DNA of 64,000 bases from Nocardia iowensis (GTDB lineage Bacteria; Actinomycetota; Actinomycetes; Mycobacteriales; Mycobacteriaceae). Positions 14,301-24,157 of the stretch are shown here, one piece after another (positions within the stretch are counted from its first letter, which is position 1; each line of letters starts with the position of its first letter). The stretch covers positions 248,001 through 312,000 of the forward strand of contig NZ_CP078145.1 of the NCBI RefSeq assembly GCF_019222765.1. The letters are read 5' to 3'. The notes beneath the pieces were generated by a model that made no database searches, had not been told where the DNA came from, and saw only the letters and a program-made list of their open reading frames with translations. Both the position numbers and the translations under genes were made by a program.

Positions 14301-16219
14301 GGCCCGGAATGCCGGCTCCCGGTGCGCCGGACGCCAAGCCGAAGTCGTTCGGCCCGTCGCTGAAGCGACTGCTGCGCAGGCTCGCACCGGAGCGGAAGTT
14401 CGTCTGGCTCGTGGTGCTGCTGGCCATCGGCTCGGTTGTGCTGAACACGCTCGGTCCGTACCTGCTCGGCAAGGCGACCAACCTCGTGTTCGACGGTGTG
14501 GTGGGCAAGCAGCTGAACTTTCCGTCGGGGACCACCAAGGAACAGGCGGTCGAGTACCTGCGGTCCAAGGGCGACAACACCTTTGCCGACATGCTCAGCG
14601 CGATGAATGTCGTGCCCGGTGTCGGCGTCGACTTCGGCGCCGTCGGCCGGGTGCTGCTGCTGGTGCTCGCGCTGTACATCGGCGCCTCGCTGTTCGGCTG
14701 GCTGCAGGGCTTCCTGCTCAACCTGGTGATCAACCGGACGGTCAAGCGGCTGCGCAGCGACATCGAGGACAAGATCCATCGACTTCCGTTGCGCTACTTC
14801 GATTCCCAGCCGCGCGGTGACGTGCTGAGCCGGGTCACCAACGATGTCGACAATGTGTCGCAGAGCCTGCAGCAGACCATGAGCCAGCTGATCGTCTCGG
14901 TGTTCTCGGTGCTCGGCATCCTGGTGATGATGTTCTGGATCTCGCCCCTGCTCGCGCTGATCGCCCTGCTTACAGTGCCCGCGGCCATCGGGGTGACCGC
15001 GCTGATCGCCAAGCGTTCCAAGCCGCATTTCGTGGACCAGTGGAAATACACCGGTGTGGTGAACGCGCAGGTCGAGGAGGCATACACCGGGCACGAGATC
15101 GTCACCGCGTTCGGCCGCAACCGCGAGGTCGGCCAGGAGTTCGACAAGCGCAACGAGCAGCTGTACCAGTCGAGCTTCAAGGCGCAATTCATCTCCGGCC
15201 TGATCATGCCCGCGATCATGTTCCTCGGGAACGTGAACTTCGTGCTGGTGGCGCTGGTCGGTGGTCTTCGGGTGGCGACCGGTCAGCTCTCGCTCGGCGA
15301 GGTGCAGGCTTTCATCCAGTACTCGCGCCAGTTCAGTCAGCCGCTCACCCAAATCGGCGCGATGGCCAACCTGCTGCAGTCCGGTGTCGCCTCGGCCGAG
15401 CGGATCTTCGAGATCCTCGACGCCGAGGAACAGCGCCCTGACCCGATCATGGCCGACACCCGCCCGGTCGACCGAGGGAAGGTCGAGTTCGAAGGCATCT
15501 CCTTCCGCTACGAGCCGGAGCAGCCGGTGATCGAGCGGTTGTCGCTGATCGCCGAGCCGGGTCACGTGGTCGCCATTGTCGGCCCGACCGGTGCGGGCAA
15601 GACCACGCTGGTGAATCTGCTGATGCGGTTCTACGAACTGGATTCCGGCACCATCACCATCGACGGTGTGGACATCACTCGAATCACCCGCGACCACCTG
15701 CGTTCCCGCATCGGCATGGTGTTGCAGGACACCTGGCTGTTCAAGGGGACCATTCGGGAGAACATCGCCTACGGCAACCCGAACGCGAGCGAAGAGGACG
15801 TCCTCGCCGCCGCCAAGGCCGCCTATGTGGACCGCTTCGTGCACGCGCTGCCCGAGGGCTACGACACGGTCATCGATGAGGAGGGTTCCGGGGTCAGCGC
15901 GGGCGAGAAGCAGCTGATCACCATCGCCCGGGCGTTCCTGGCGAAGCCGTCCATCCTGATCCTGGACGAGGCGACCAGCTCGGTGGACACCCGCACCGAA
16001 CTGCTGGTGCAGCACGCGACCGCGGCCCTGCGTCGCGACCGCACCAGCTTCGTCATCGCACACCGCCTGTCCACCATCCGCGACGCCGACCTGATCGTCG
16101 TCATGGAGCAGGGCCGCATCGTCGAACACGGCACCCACGAACGCCTGCTCGAAGAACGCGGCGCCTACTACCGCCTCTACAACGCGCAATTCGCGGCGGC
16201 GGCTGCCGTCGACGTGTAG
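14297..16219 (+). CDS. Half-size ABC exporter, catalytic subunit (Rv1272c-like)
   Basis: This 640-residue partner has six spans, a characteristic external insertion between spans 1 and 2 (about 70-110) and an ATPase with Walker A GPTGAGKTT, canonical Walker B LILDEATSSVD and H-loop AHRLSTIRDAD. Its signature motif reads VSAGEKQ instead of LSGGQ. In the heterodimer its intact Walker B pairs with the intact signature of the other subunit, and its odd signature pairs with the degenerate Walker B, giving one active and one inactive site. The mycobacterial relatives are linked to drug or lipid export; the substrate here is unknown. Confidence 0.9.
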   Translation: MRPGMPAPGAPDAKPKSFGPSLKRLLRRLAPERKFVWLVVLLAIGSVVLNTLGPYLLGKATNLVFDGVVGKQLNFPSGTTKEQAVEYLRSKGDNTFADMLSAMNVVPGVGVDFGAVGRVLLLVLALYIGASLFGWLQGFLLNLVINRTVKRLRSDIEDKIHRLPLRYFDSQPRGDVLSRVTNDVDNVSQSLQQTMSQLIVSVFSVLGILVMMFWISPLLALIALLTVPAAIGVTALIAKRSKPHFVDQWKYTGVVNAQVEEAYTGHEIVTAFGRNREVGQEFDKRNEQLYQSSFKAQFISGLIMPAIMFLGNVNFVLVALVGGLRVATGQLSLGEVQAFIQYSRQFSQPLTQIGAMANLLQSGVASAERIFEILDAEEQRPDPIMADTRPVDRGKVEFEGISFRYEPEQPVIERLSLIAEPGHVVAIVGPTGAGKTTLVNLLMRFYELDSGTITIDGVDITRITRDHLRSRIGMVLQDTWLFKGTIRENIAYGNPNASEEDVLAAAKAAYVDRFVHALPEGYDTVIDEEGSGVSAGEKQLITIARAFLAKPSILILDEATSSVDTRTELLVQHATAALRRDRTSFVIAHRLSTIRDADLIVVMEQGRIVEHGTHERLLEERGAYYRLYNAQFAAAAAVDV

Positions 16220-17611
<1,392 letters not shown>

Positions 17612-17615
17612 TCAA

Positions 17616-17663
17616 CGGGACATGGCGGCGGCATCGTCCGAGAGCGGGCACTGCCATGTCCCG
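17616..17663. terminator. Bidirectional terminator between tgt and yhhQ
   Basis: CGGGACATGGC (17616-17626) is perfectly complementary to GCCATGTCCCG (17653-17663). It lies between the convergent stops of the two genes. Confidence 0.75.
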
Positions 17664-17681
17664 TCGACCAAGCAGGGCTGT

Positions 17682-18461
17682 TCAGCTTTGGAGCGCTGGC
17701 ACTTCAGTGGGAGCGTAGGTGGGCTCGTTCTTCTTGAGCCAGCCGATGACCCGGTAGGTGATCGGTAGCACGATGATCTCGGCGAGGGTCTTCCACAGGA
17801 AGCCGACGATCACGTAGTTCACGAACTGGCTCCAGGAATCGATGCCGATGGCGGTGGCCGCGATCGAGCAGAAGATCAGCGTGTCACCGAATTCGCCGAC
17901 CACGGTGGAACCGATCAGTCGCGCCCACAGGTGCTTTTCCTTGGTCCGTTCCTTGATCAGCACCAGCGTCGCGGAGTTCAGCATCTCGCCGACGAAGTAA
18001 CCGGCCAGACCGGCGGCGACCAGCTGGGGCGTCGTGCCGATAACGGTGCGGAACGCGTCCTGGTTCTCGTAGAACGTCGCGGCGGGTAGCTCGATCGCGA
18101 TCTTGAAGCACACCACGGTCAGCAGCAGCACGCCGAACCCGTAGTAGATGGCCCGGCGCGCGGACCGGAAGCCGTAGATCTCGCTCAGCACATCGCCGAG
18201 GATGTAGGCGAGCGGGAAAAGGAACCAGGCGCCGTCCGTGCTGATCGGCAGTATCTCCAAGGGTCCGAGCTGCACCGAGTGGTCGGTGAAGAACTGCACG
18301 CCCTTGGTCGCGCAGATATTGGAAATAATCAGCGTCGCCGTGAACAATGCCACGATCGGTGTGTAGTACCCCCGCGCCACCTGGGCGAATGCCGCATGTT
18401 CCGGCGCGGGGTGCCCAGGTTCGGGGGCTTCGGGTGTATTCGGCTCACTCACGCGCTTCAT
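17682..18461 (-). CDS. yhhQ: YhhQ-type queuosine-precursor transporter
   Basis: This 259-residue protein belongs to the DUF165/VUT transporter family. It has six hydrophobic spans, the N-terminal ATLIISNICATKGVQFF motif, FPLAYILGDVLSEIYG with its conserved acidic residues, and the C-terminal GEFGDTLIFCSIA and FLWKTLAEIIVLPITYRV blocks. In E. coli YhhQ imports preQ0/preQ1. Its position next to tgt supports salvage of a queuosine precursor. The start at ATG 18461 is the first with family-like sequence; GTG four codons in is an alternative. The longer open frame upstream overlaps the DUF4190 gene and is rejected. Confidence 0.88.
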   Translation of the reverse strand: MKRVSEPNTPEAPEPGHPAPEHAAFAQVARGYYTPIVALFTATLIISNICATKGVQFFTDHSVQLGPLEILPISTDGAWFLFPLAYILGDVLSEIYGFRSARRAIYYGFGVLLLTVVCFKIAIELPAATFYENQDAFRTVIGTTPQLVAAGLAGYFVGEMLNSATLVLIKERTKEKHLWARLIGSTVVGEFGDTLIFCSIAATAIGIDSWSQFVNYVIVGFLWKTLAEIIVLPITYRVIGWLKKNEPTYAPTEVPALQS

Positions 18462-18478
18462 CCAACCAGGTTGTGGAA

Positions 18479-18490
18479 TACGCTGTAGCA
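18479..18490 (+). promoter_or_regulatory. Candidate leaderless promoter for the DUF4190 gene
   Basis: TACGCT (18479-18484) fits the actinobacterial -10 consensus TANNNT and ends exactly six bases before ATG 18491, so transcription could start at the first base of the start codon. No ribosome site precedes this ATG. Confidence 0.4.
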
Positions 18491-19003
18491 ATGACGAATC
18501 CCGGCGATTCCGACGAATGGTGGAAGCAGTACGGCGGCCAAGGCGTATCGCCGGAATCCGGTGCGCAGAGCTCGGTTCCGCAATACCCGAACGCTGACCA
18601 GCCATCGGGGTACCCGTCGGCGCCGCAGTACCCGCAGCAGCCCGCCCAGCCCATGACGCCCCCGCCGCAGCAGCAGTACCAGGGCTACCAGCAGCCACCG
18701 CAACCGTATGGGCAGCCGTATGGCTACCAGCCCAGCTATCAGCCGTACGGGATGCCGCAGCAGCAGGGCACCAACGGCATGGCCATCGGCGCGCTGATCT
18801 CCTCGCTGGCCGGGTTCGTCACCTGTGGCCTCGGGTCGATCGTCGGGATAGTCCTCGGCGTCATCGCCTTGAACCAGGTCAAACAGTCCGGCCAGGAGGG
18901 CAAGGGCATGGCCCTGGCCGGCATCTGGATCGGCGTCGGCGCGATCGTGCTCGCCGTGCTGTGGTTCCTGGTCGTGATCATCGCCGGAGTCAGCGGCGCG
19001 TAA
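18491..19003 (+). CDS. DUF4190-type membrane protein with Gln/Pro/Tyr-rich tail
   Basis: The 170-residue protein begins with a disordered cytosolic region rich in Q, P, Y and G (YPQQPAQP, PYGQPYGYQP) and ends with two membrane spans (MAIGALISSLAGFVTCGLGS and GIWIGVGAIVLAVLWFLVVI) framing VLGVIALNQVKQSGQEGKGMA, the DUF4190 pattern. Proteins like this sit in the cell envelope and may interact with other Q/P/Y-rich membrane proteins such as the RDD neighbour 78 bases downstream on the opposite strand. No ribosome site is visible. Function unknown. Confidence 0.85.
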   Translation: MTNPGDSDEWWKQYGGQGVSPESGAQSSVPQYPNADQPSGYPSAPQYPQQPAQPMTPPPQQQYQGYQQPPQPYGQPYGYQPSYQPYGMPQQQGTNGMAIGALISSLAGFVTCGLGSIVGIVLGVIALNQVKQSGQEGKGMALAGIWIGVGAIVLAVLWFLVVIIAGVSGA

Positions 19004-19025
19004 CCGGCCCAGCGCACGAAAACGT

Positions 19026-19057
19026 CAGGGGCGCACCCGACAACGGGTGCGCCCCTG
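19026..19057. terminator. Bidirectional terminator between the DUF4190 and RDD genes
   Basis: CAGGGGCGCACCCG (19026-19039) and CGGGTGCGCCCCTG (19044-19057) form a perfect 14-bp stem with a four-base loop between convergent genes. Confidence 0.88.
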
Positions 19058-19080
19058 CTCGTGTCTTCAGCCGATCGGCG

Positions 19081-19794
19081 TCAGGACTTTACGACCTGGG
19101 TGCCGCCGGCGAACTTGTCGTGCCAGCCTTGCTTGTTCGGGTCCTGCGAGATGGTGACCATGATGTAGATGGCGAGGACCAGCGAGACCAGTCCGCCGAT
19201 ACACGGGATGATGTTGGCCGCGACGAACAGATTGCGCTTGAGCGAGGTGACCGGGTCGATCTTGGCCGCGCCACCGGGGGCGAGCACCTTCAGGCCGAGC
19301 ACCTTCTTGCCGAGCGTGGTGCCCTGCGAGGTCTCCATGCCGACGAAGTAGCCGAGCTGCACCAGGGTCCAGACCAGGCCGAGGCCGATGGTCAGGCCGA
19401 TGCTGTTCTTGACCAGCATGTACAGGATGAAATAGGGGATCATCAGGATGAGTGCGTCGATGACGCGCGCACCGATGCGGGTGCCGAGGTCACCCGGCTG
19501 CCCACCGTAGTTGTTGAAGCCGCCCGGCTGCTGCGGGTACTGGCCGTACGGATCCTGCGGCTGCTGGCCGTACTGGGGCTGCTGACCGTACTGCGGCTGC
19601 TGGCCGTACTGCGGCGGCTGCTGGCCGTACTGGGGCTGCTGGCCGTAGGGCTGGCCGCCCTGCGGGAACTGTTGGCCGCCCTGCGGAAACTGCTGACCGC
19701 CTTGCGGATGTTGCTGGCCGCCTTGCGGGTACGGCTGCCCATACGGCTGCCCGCCCTGCGGATATTGGTTGGGGTCGTACCCACCGCTTGTCAT
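19081..19794 (-). CDS. RDD-family membrane protein with PQGGQ-type repeats
   Basis: This 237-residue protein has a long disordered N-terminus of short tandem units (PQGGQQ repeated, then PQYGQQ repeated; about residues 10-90) and a C-terminal RDD domain: LGTRIGARVIDALILMIPYF, two further spans, and the GKKVLGLKV block. RDD domains are small multi-span modules of uncertain function, sometimes linked to ion exchange. The start is ATG 19794; the very long open frame beyond it overlaps gluQRS. The repeats are near-identical at DNA level and could change copy number. Confidence 0.9.
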   Translation of the reverse strand: MTSGGYDPNQYPQGGQPYGQPYPQGGQQHPQGGQQFPQGGQQFPQGGQPYGQQPQYGQQPPQYGQQPQYGQQPQYGQQPQDPYGQYPQQPGGFNNYGGQPGDLGTRIGARVIDALILMIPYFILYMLVKNSIGLTIGLGLVWTLVQLGYFVGMETSQGTTLGKKVLGLKVLAPGGAAKIDPVTSLKRNLFVAANIIPCIGGLVSLVLAIYIMVTISQDPNKQGWHDKFAGGTQVVKS

Positions 19795-19841
19795 AGTTGT
19801 TTGTCCTCGTCGAGTGATCAGTAGTTGGACGAATGCGTACG

Positions 19842-20759
19842 TTACGGACATCGACTGCGTTGCAACAACCCATTCCCGTCGAGTATCCACGGTTCGCGAG
19901 GCAGATGTGCCGGGTCGAAACCGTCGAGGAGCTCCGCCGACGAGCTCGCGTCGTAGCCGAGCGAGTGGGCGAGCGCCGCCACGACTTGCTCGGGCGTGTT
20001 GCCGAGCGCGCGTTGATCGGCGAGCGTCACCGCGCCGTCCCGCTTGGCGAGGCGTTTGCCTTCGCTGTTCAGCACCAGCGGAACGTGGGCGTAGTGCGGT
20101 ACCGGAAGGCCGAGCAGCGTCGCGAGATACGCCTGGCGTGGAGTGGACGGCAGCAGGTCGTCGCCACGGACCACCTGGTCGACGCCCTGCGCCGCGTCGT
20201 CCACCACCACCGCGAGGTTGTAGGCCGGGATGCCGTCGCCGCGGCGCAGCACCACATCGTCCACCGGGGCGCGATAGCGGCCGTGTAGATCGTCGATGAT
20301 GTCGAATTCGGTTGCCGCCGAACGTAAGCGCAACGCGGCCGGACGTCCTTCCGCCCGAAACGCGGTGCGCGCCTGATCGGTCAGGGCGCGACAGGTGCCG
20401 GGGTAGGCGCCCATCGGACCGTGTGGCGCCGTCGCCGCTTGCTGGATTTCCCTTCGGGTGCAAAAACATTCGTAGGTGAGCCCGGCGGCGGTAAGGCGCT
20501 CGATGGCGGCCTGGTAATACGGCAGTCGCTCGGATTGCCGGACCACCGGGCCGTCCCAGTCGAGTCCGATCGCGGCCAGATCGGCCAGCTGTCGTTGCTC
20601 GGCGCCCGGGCGTACCCGGTCGAGATCCTCGATCCGGAGCAGGAAGCGCCGGCCGGTGTGTCGGGCGAACGCCCACGCGAGCAGCGCCGTGCGCAGATTT
20701 CCCAGGTGCAGATCCCCGGATGGGCTCGGCGCGTACCGGCCGGCACCCGGATCAGGCAT
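19842..20759 (-). CDS. gluQRS: Glutamyl-queuosine tRNA(Asp) synthetase
   Basis: The enzyme attaches Glu to the cyclopentene ring of queuosine-34 in tRNA-Asp. The 305-residue length (much shorter than GltX), the YAPSPSGDLHLGN class I HIGH-like motif, LRIEDLDRVRPGA, the CFCTRREI zinc-type cysteines with a later YPGTC, and the KRLAKRDGAVT KMSKS-like motif all fit GluQRS; no anticodon-binding domain follows. Its presence near tgt and a precursor transporter links the whole block to queuosine metabolism. It ends 47 bases before the RDD start on the same strand. Confidence 0.94.
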   Translation of the reverse strand: MPDPGAGRYAPSPSGDLHLGNLRTALLAWAFARHTGRRFLLRIEDLDRVRPGAEQRQLADLAAIGLDWDGPVVRQSERLPYYQAAIERLTAAGLTYECFCTRREIQQAATAPHGPMGAYPGTCRALTDQARTAFRAEGRPAALRLRSAATEFDIIDDLHGRYRAPVDDVVLRRGDGIPAYNLAVVVDDAAQGVDQVVRGDDLLPSTPRQAYLATLLGLPVPHYAHVPLVLNSEGKRLAKRDGAVTLADQRALGNTPEQVVAALAHSLGYDASSSAELLDGFDPAHLPREPWILDGNGLLQRSRCP

Positions 20760-20807
20760 GGGCCCGGCTCGTGCGGGATGGTCTGTGCACGGTGGCCATG
20801 GTAGGTG

Positions 20808-21290
20808 TCAGCCGCACAACCGCGGCGCCAGGGCGGCCTGCGGGATCGGCGTCTGCGCGTCCAGGGCGTCGATGAGTGCGTTTGCGTGTGCGATCAGCCC
20901 CGTGCGGTCGATGCCGTAGGGCGCGTCCGCGTCGTCGTATCGATAGTCCGTCAGCCGGGTCACCGCCCGGGTCAGCAGGGTGCGCGCGCCCTTGCTATTA
21001 CCTCGCTGGATGTGTGTGACGCCGACAGCGAGTTGAGCGAGCGCTTGCCACAGCATCCGTTCGGCGAACGGTCCGTTCTTCCACGCCGCCTCTAATACCT
21101 CGTGCGCGTTGAATGCCAAGCCGTCGTCCAGCAGTTGCTGAGCGAAGGTGAGGGTTTGCTGTGGTGGCAGGTCCAGATCGTCGGGAATTCGGGCAACTCC
21201 GACACTGCCGGGCGGCAGTGGCCGCCCCAATCTGTCACGCGGACGAGAGTTATGGGCGCGACCTGCGTCGTCGCGATCGCGGTCAACCAT
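20808..21290 (-). CDS. DUF309 family protein
   Basis: The 160-residue helical protein carries the DUF309 core: LLDDGLAFNAHEVLEAAWKN (with the conserved HEVLE), LWQALAQLAVGVTHIQRGN and GARTLLTRAVTRL. ATG 21290 is favoured because GGAG lies five bases upstream; ATG 21299 is in frame. It is followed on the same strand by gluQRS after 48 bases. No biochemical role is established for the family. Confidence 0.85.
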   Translation of the reverse strand: MVDRDRDDAGRAHNSRPRDRLGRPLPPGSVGVARIPDDLDLPPQQTLTFAQQLLDDGLAFNAHEVLEAAWKNGPFAERMLWQALAQLAVGVTHIQRGNSKGARTLLTRAVTRLTDYRYDDADAPYGIDRTGLIAHANALIDALDAQTPIPQAALAPRLCG

Positions 21291-21708
21291 GATCTCCATG
21301 ATGCACGGCCCCGGTGGTGTCGTCCATGGGACAGTGTCCGAAGAAAGAAATAATGACGGATCACGGAGCAATCACATCGGCCGTAAAGTTTGCGGCAGCC
21401 CGATCAGAGGAATGGTCTCTACCGGCTGGCAATGTTTCCGCAACTTTTCATCTTCGCAAACTTGGCAGTTCTGATGATTGAATAAGCAAGAGCCGGGCAA
21501 ACTTTCGATAGACCTGCTAGTCTTTATCGCGCGGGGGCAACCTCGTGGGGTGTATTCACCCCGACGTACAGTGCGATAACGACGCACCGTGGAGTTGCGC
21601 GCTTCCGTTTGGCGCGCAGGGGATTCGGCGTTCCTGGCCGGGTGCCGGTGCTAGTTAGAACGATGTCAGAAGAAATCTCGTTCTCGACGCAGCAAAGGAG
21701 CTAGTGCC
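21291..21708. other. Intergenic region upstream of the DUF397 gene
   Basis: About 420 bases, less GC-rich than the flanks, with no convincing gene. It contains the 16-base dyad GGGGTG-TATT-CACCCC at 21547-21562, which could be an operator, and a region (21480-21530) of AT-rich character suitable for a promoter. I see no XRE gene, which would be the usual partner of a DUF397 gene. Confidence 0.5.
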
Positions 21709-21918
21709 GTGGAGGTTGATTTGACGGATGCTGTGTGGCGCAAGAGCACATACAGCGGCCCCGATGGGAACTGTGTGGAAGTCGCCTTTCTAGTCGACGG
21801 CAAAATCGCGGTCCGTGACACCAAGGACAACGGATATGGTCCGGTGCTGGCGTTTGCCCCGGGTCAGTGGGACGCATTCCTAAGCGGAGTTGCGCAGGGG
21901 GAGTTCGGGCGCGCCTGA
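21709..21918 (+). CDS. DUF397 protein
   Basis: This 69-residue protein shows the DUF397 pattern: WRKSTYSGPDGNCVEVA, then IAVRDTKDNGYGPVLAF and WDAFLSGV. GTG 21709 follows AAGGAG at good spacing. In streptomycetes and relatives such proteins pair with an XRE helix-turn-helix regulator (WhiJ/BldB-like sets) and may act as its small partner. Here no such regulator is adjacent, so its partner must be elsewhere or lost. A strong terminator follows. Confidence 0.93.
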   Translation: MEVDLTDAVWRKSTYSGPDGNCVEVAFLVDGKIAVRDTKDNGYGPVLAFAPGQWDAFLSGVAQGEFGRA

Positions 21919-21947
21919 TACCGCGGGTCACCTGAACAGGCAGTACG

Positions 21948-21980
21948 GGCCCCGAGTCGGCACGGACTCGGGGCCTTCGC
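21948..21980 (+). terminator. Terminator after the DUF397 gene
   Basis: GGCCCCGAGTC (21948-21958) pairs perfectly with GACTCGGGGCC (21965-21975), followed by TTCGC. Confidence 0.85.
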
Positions 21981-21982
21981 AA

Positions 21983-22019
21983 TATTCGGACACCGGCCGC
22001 TGGTTCCGGCGTCCGAATA
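21983..22019 (-). terminator. Second hairpin, near the qcrB end
   Basis: ATTCGGAC (21984-21991) and GTCCGAAT (22011-22018) pair around a GC-rich loop that can itself fold (CCGGC/GCCGG-like). It lies 67 bases beyond the leftward qcrB stop and may terminate it. Confidence 0.55.
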
Positions 22020-22085
22020 CTTGCCTGCGGGGATATTGCCCGCCGGACGGCTATCGGCCCACGACCGGCTCTTGGCGTCGCTCAG

Positions 22086-23741
22086 CTATCGAGTGGATCC
22101 GTTACCGTGTGAGCCGTTGCCGGTACCGTTGCCGCGTTCCTGGTAATCCCGCAGCACCGCGAGCTGTCGGCGCTCCTCCTCGTGGTCCATCGCGTGATTA
22201 CGCTCGGACTCCTGCCACGGATCCGGCCGGAAGAAGCTGCCGGTCCCCGGCTTGCCCGCCGCGCCGAGCGTGCTCATCTTCTTCGGCACCGGCGCGCCCT
22301 GGTACTCCAGCGGGATCGGGTGGCCGTGCTCGTCGACCGGGCCGAGCGGCTGGTGGATCTCGATGTACTCGCCGTGCGGCAGCCGCTTGACCACGCCGGT
22401 CTCGACGCCGTGCTCCAGCACCGCCCGGTCGCTGCGCTGCAAGCCGAGACAGATCCGGTAGGCGGTGAAGTAGGCCAGCGGCGGGACGATCAGGATGCCG
22501 ATCCGCCCGATCCAGGTAGTCGCGTTCAACGAGATGTCGAACTTGTAGGCGACGATGTCGTTCACGCAGGACAGGGTGAGCACGACGTAGAAGGAGATCG
22601 CCATCGCGCCGATCGCGGTGCGCACCGGCACGTCGCGCGGTCGCTGCAGCAGATTGTGGTGTGCGACGTCGCCGGTCAGACGTTTCTCGATCCACGGATA
22701 CGTGATCAGCAGCGCGAACACCAAGCCCATGATCAGCGCGCCCCACACCGGGGCAGGCACTGTATATCGGCCCAGATACAGCTCCCAGGGCGGGATGAGG
22801 CGCATCATGCCGTCGGTCCACATCATGTAGAAGTCCGGCTGCGAACCCGCGGAGATCTGCGAGGGGTTGTACGGACCCATATTCCAGATCGGGTTGATCT
22901 GCAGCAGTCCGCTCATGATCGCGACGATCCCCAGCGTGAACGCGAAGAACGCGCCCTGATCCAGCGAGAACACCGGCACGATGCGGGCGCCGACCACGTT
23001 CTTCTCGGTGCGGCCCGGTCCAGGGAATTGCGTGTGCTTCTGATACCAGACCAGGGCAACGTGGGCGGCGATCAGCGCCAGCATGATGCCGGGGAACAGC
23101 AGCACATGCGCGATGAAAAGCCGCGGAATGATGATGGTGCCCGGATAGTCGCCGCCGAACATCAGCCAGTGCAGCCAGGTGCCGATGATCGGCATGCCGA
23201 GCGTGATGGACGAGAACGCCGCCCGAAGCCCGGTGCCGGAGAGCAGATCGTCGGGCAGCGAGTAGCCGAAGTAGCCCTCGAACATGGCCAGGATCAGCAG
23301 GATCGCGCCGATCACCCAGTTCGCCTCGCGCGGCTTGCGGAACGCGCCGGTGAAGAAGACGCGGAACAGGTGCACGATGATCGACGCCGCGAAAAGCAGT
23401 GCCGCCCAGTGGTGTACCTGCCGCACGAACAGCCCGCCGCGCACCTCGAACGAGATGTTCAACGACGACTCGTAGGCCCGCGACATCGTCACGCCGCGCA
23501 ACGGCTGGTAGGAGCCGTTGTAGACCACCTCGGCCATCGATGGGTCGAAGTACAAGGTCAGATACACACCGGACAGCAGCAGGATGATGAAGCTGTACAG
23601 CGCGATCTCGCCGAGCAGGAACGACCAGTGCGTCGGAAAGACCTTGTTGATCGACCGCTTGAGAAAGTTGGCGGCCTGATATCGCTCATCGGCGGCGTTC
23701 GCCTGCGCGCTGACCTTACGACCGAGTTGAGTTGCTGCCAT
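22086..23741 (-). CDS. qcrB: Cytochrome b subunit of the bc1/bcc complex (orphan copy)
   Basis: QcrB oxidises menaquinol in the membrane. The 551-residue protein has the actinobacterial N-terminal extension, eight or more spans, haem-ligand histidines in [12 protein letters not shown] and [26 protein letters not shown], the quinol-site motif PVWGAL preceded by IPPWELYLG, and an extended charged C-terminus ([24 protein letters not shown]). ATG 23741 matches the family start ([10 protein letters not shown]); GTG 23750 is possible. No qcrA, qcrC or ctaE gene is adjacent, although QcrB normally closes a qcrCAB operon, so this is likely a second, solitary paralog. Confidence 0.92.
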   Translation of the reverse strand: MAATQLGRKVSAQANAADERYQAANFLKRSINKVFPTHWSFLLGEIALYSFIILLLSGVYLTLYFDPSMAEVVYNGSYQPLRGVTMSRAYESSLNISFEVRGGLFVRQVHHWAALLFAASIIVHLFRVFFTGAFRKPREANWVIGAILLILAMFEGYFGYSLPDDLLSGTGLRAAFSSITLGMPIIGTWLHWLMFGGDYPGTIIIPRLFIAHVLLFPGIMLALIAAHVALVWYQKHTQFPGPGRTEKNVVGARIVPVFSLDQGAFFAFTLGIVAIMSGLLQINPIWNMGPYNPSQISAGSQPDFYMMWTDGMMRLIPPWELYLGRYTVPAPVWGALIMGLVFALLITYPWIEKRLTGDVAHHNLLQRPRDVPVRTAIGAMAISFYVVLTLSCVNDIVAYKFDISLNATTWIGRIGILIVPPLAYFTAYRICLGLQRSDRAVLEHGVETGVVKRLPHGEYIEIHQPLGPVDEHGHPIPLEYQGAPVPKKMSTLGAAGKPGTGSFFRPDPWQESERNHAMDHEEERRQLAVLRDYQERGNGTGNGSHGNGSTR

Positions 23742-24157
23742 GGTCGACACCCGCCCCTGGAGAGTGGAATGCGTTCTACTACAGACGGTAGCAGGAGGCA
23801 CGGCCGGAATCGATAGGTTTCGTCCGATCACCCTGCGAATCAAGATCATTCAGCCCCGCCGACCAGCCCACTACCTCCAGGCACCGAACGGAACGTGACG
23901 GTGGACCGTCTCGCTGTTTGGCGCAACCATGCCCCGCTCGCCACCGAACCCACCGGGTTCTGTGCCTCGAGTGAGGCATGACGGCGGGGCGTCTCGGCGT
24001 TTGTCGCTGTGTGGTCCCATTCGACGGTGTCTGCTGTTGGCGAGCCATGGGAGGTGTCGAGTTGGGCTGATGGGGGAGTCTCGCCGGTGCCTGGCGCGGT
24101 GTGCAGTGGTGGCGGGTCGGGTTCGGGCGCGTTCGATACTGTCGAGTGGTGAGGTCG
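23742..24157. other. Divergent intergenic region between qcrB and the acyltransferase
   Basis: About 415 bases holding the two outward promoters. All frames here have poor coding character; I see no strong dyad and no RNA gene. Confidence 0.4.

Noticed and set aside
19794..20676. N-terminal extension of the RDD protein to 531 residues
   Set aside because: The extension is the shadow of gluQRS on the same strand in another frame; ATG 19794 gives a normal RDD protein.
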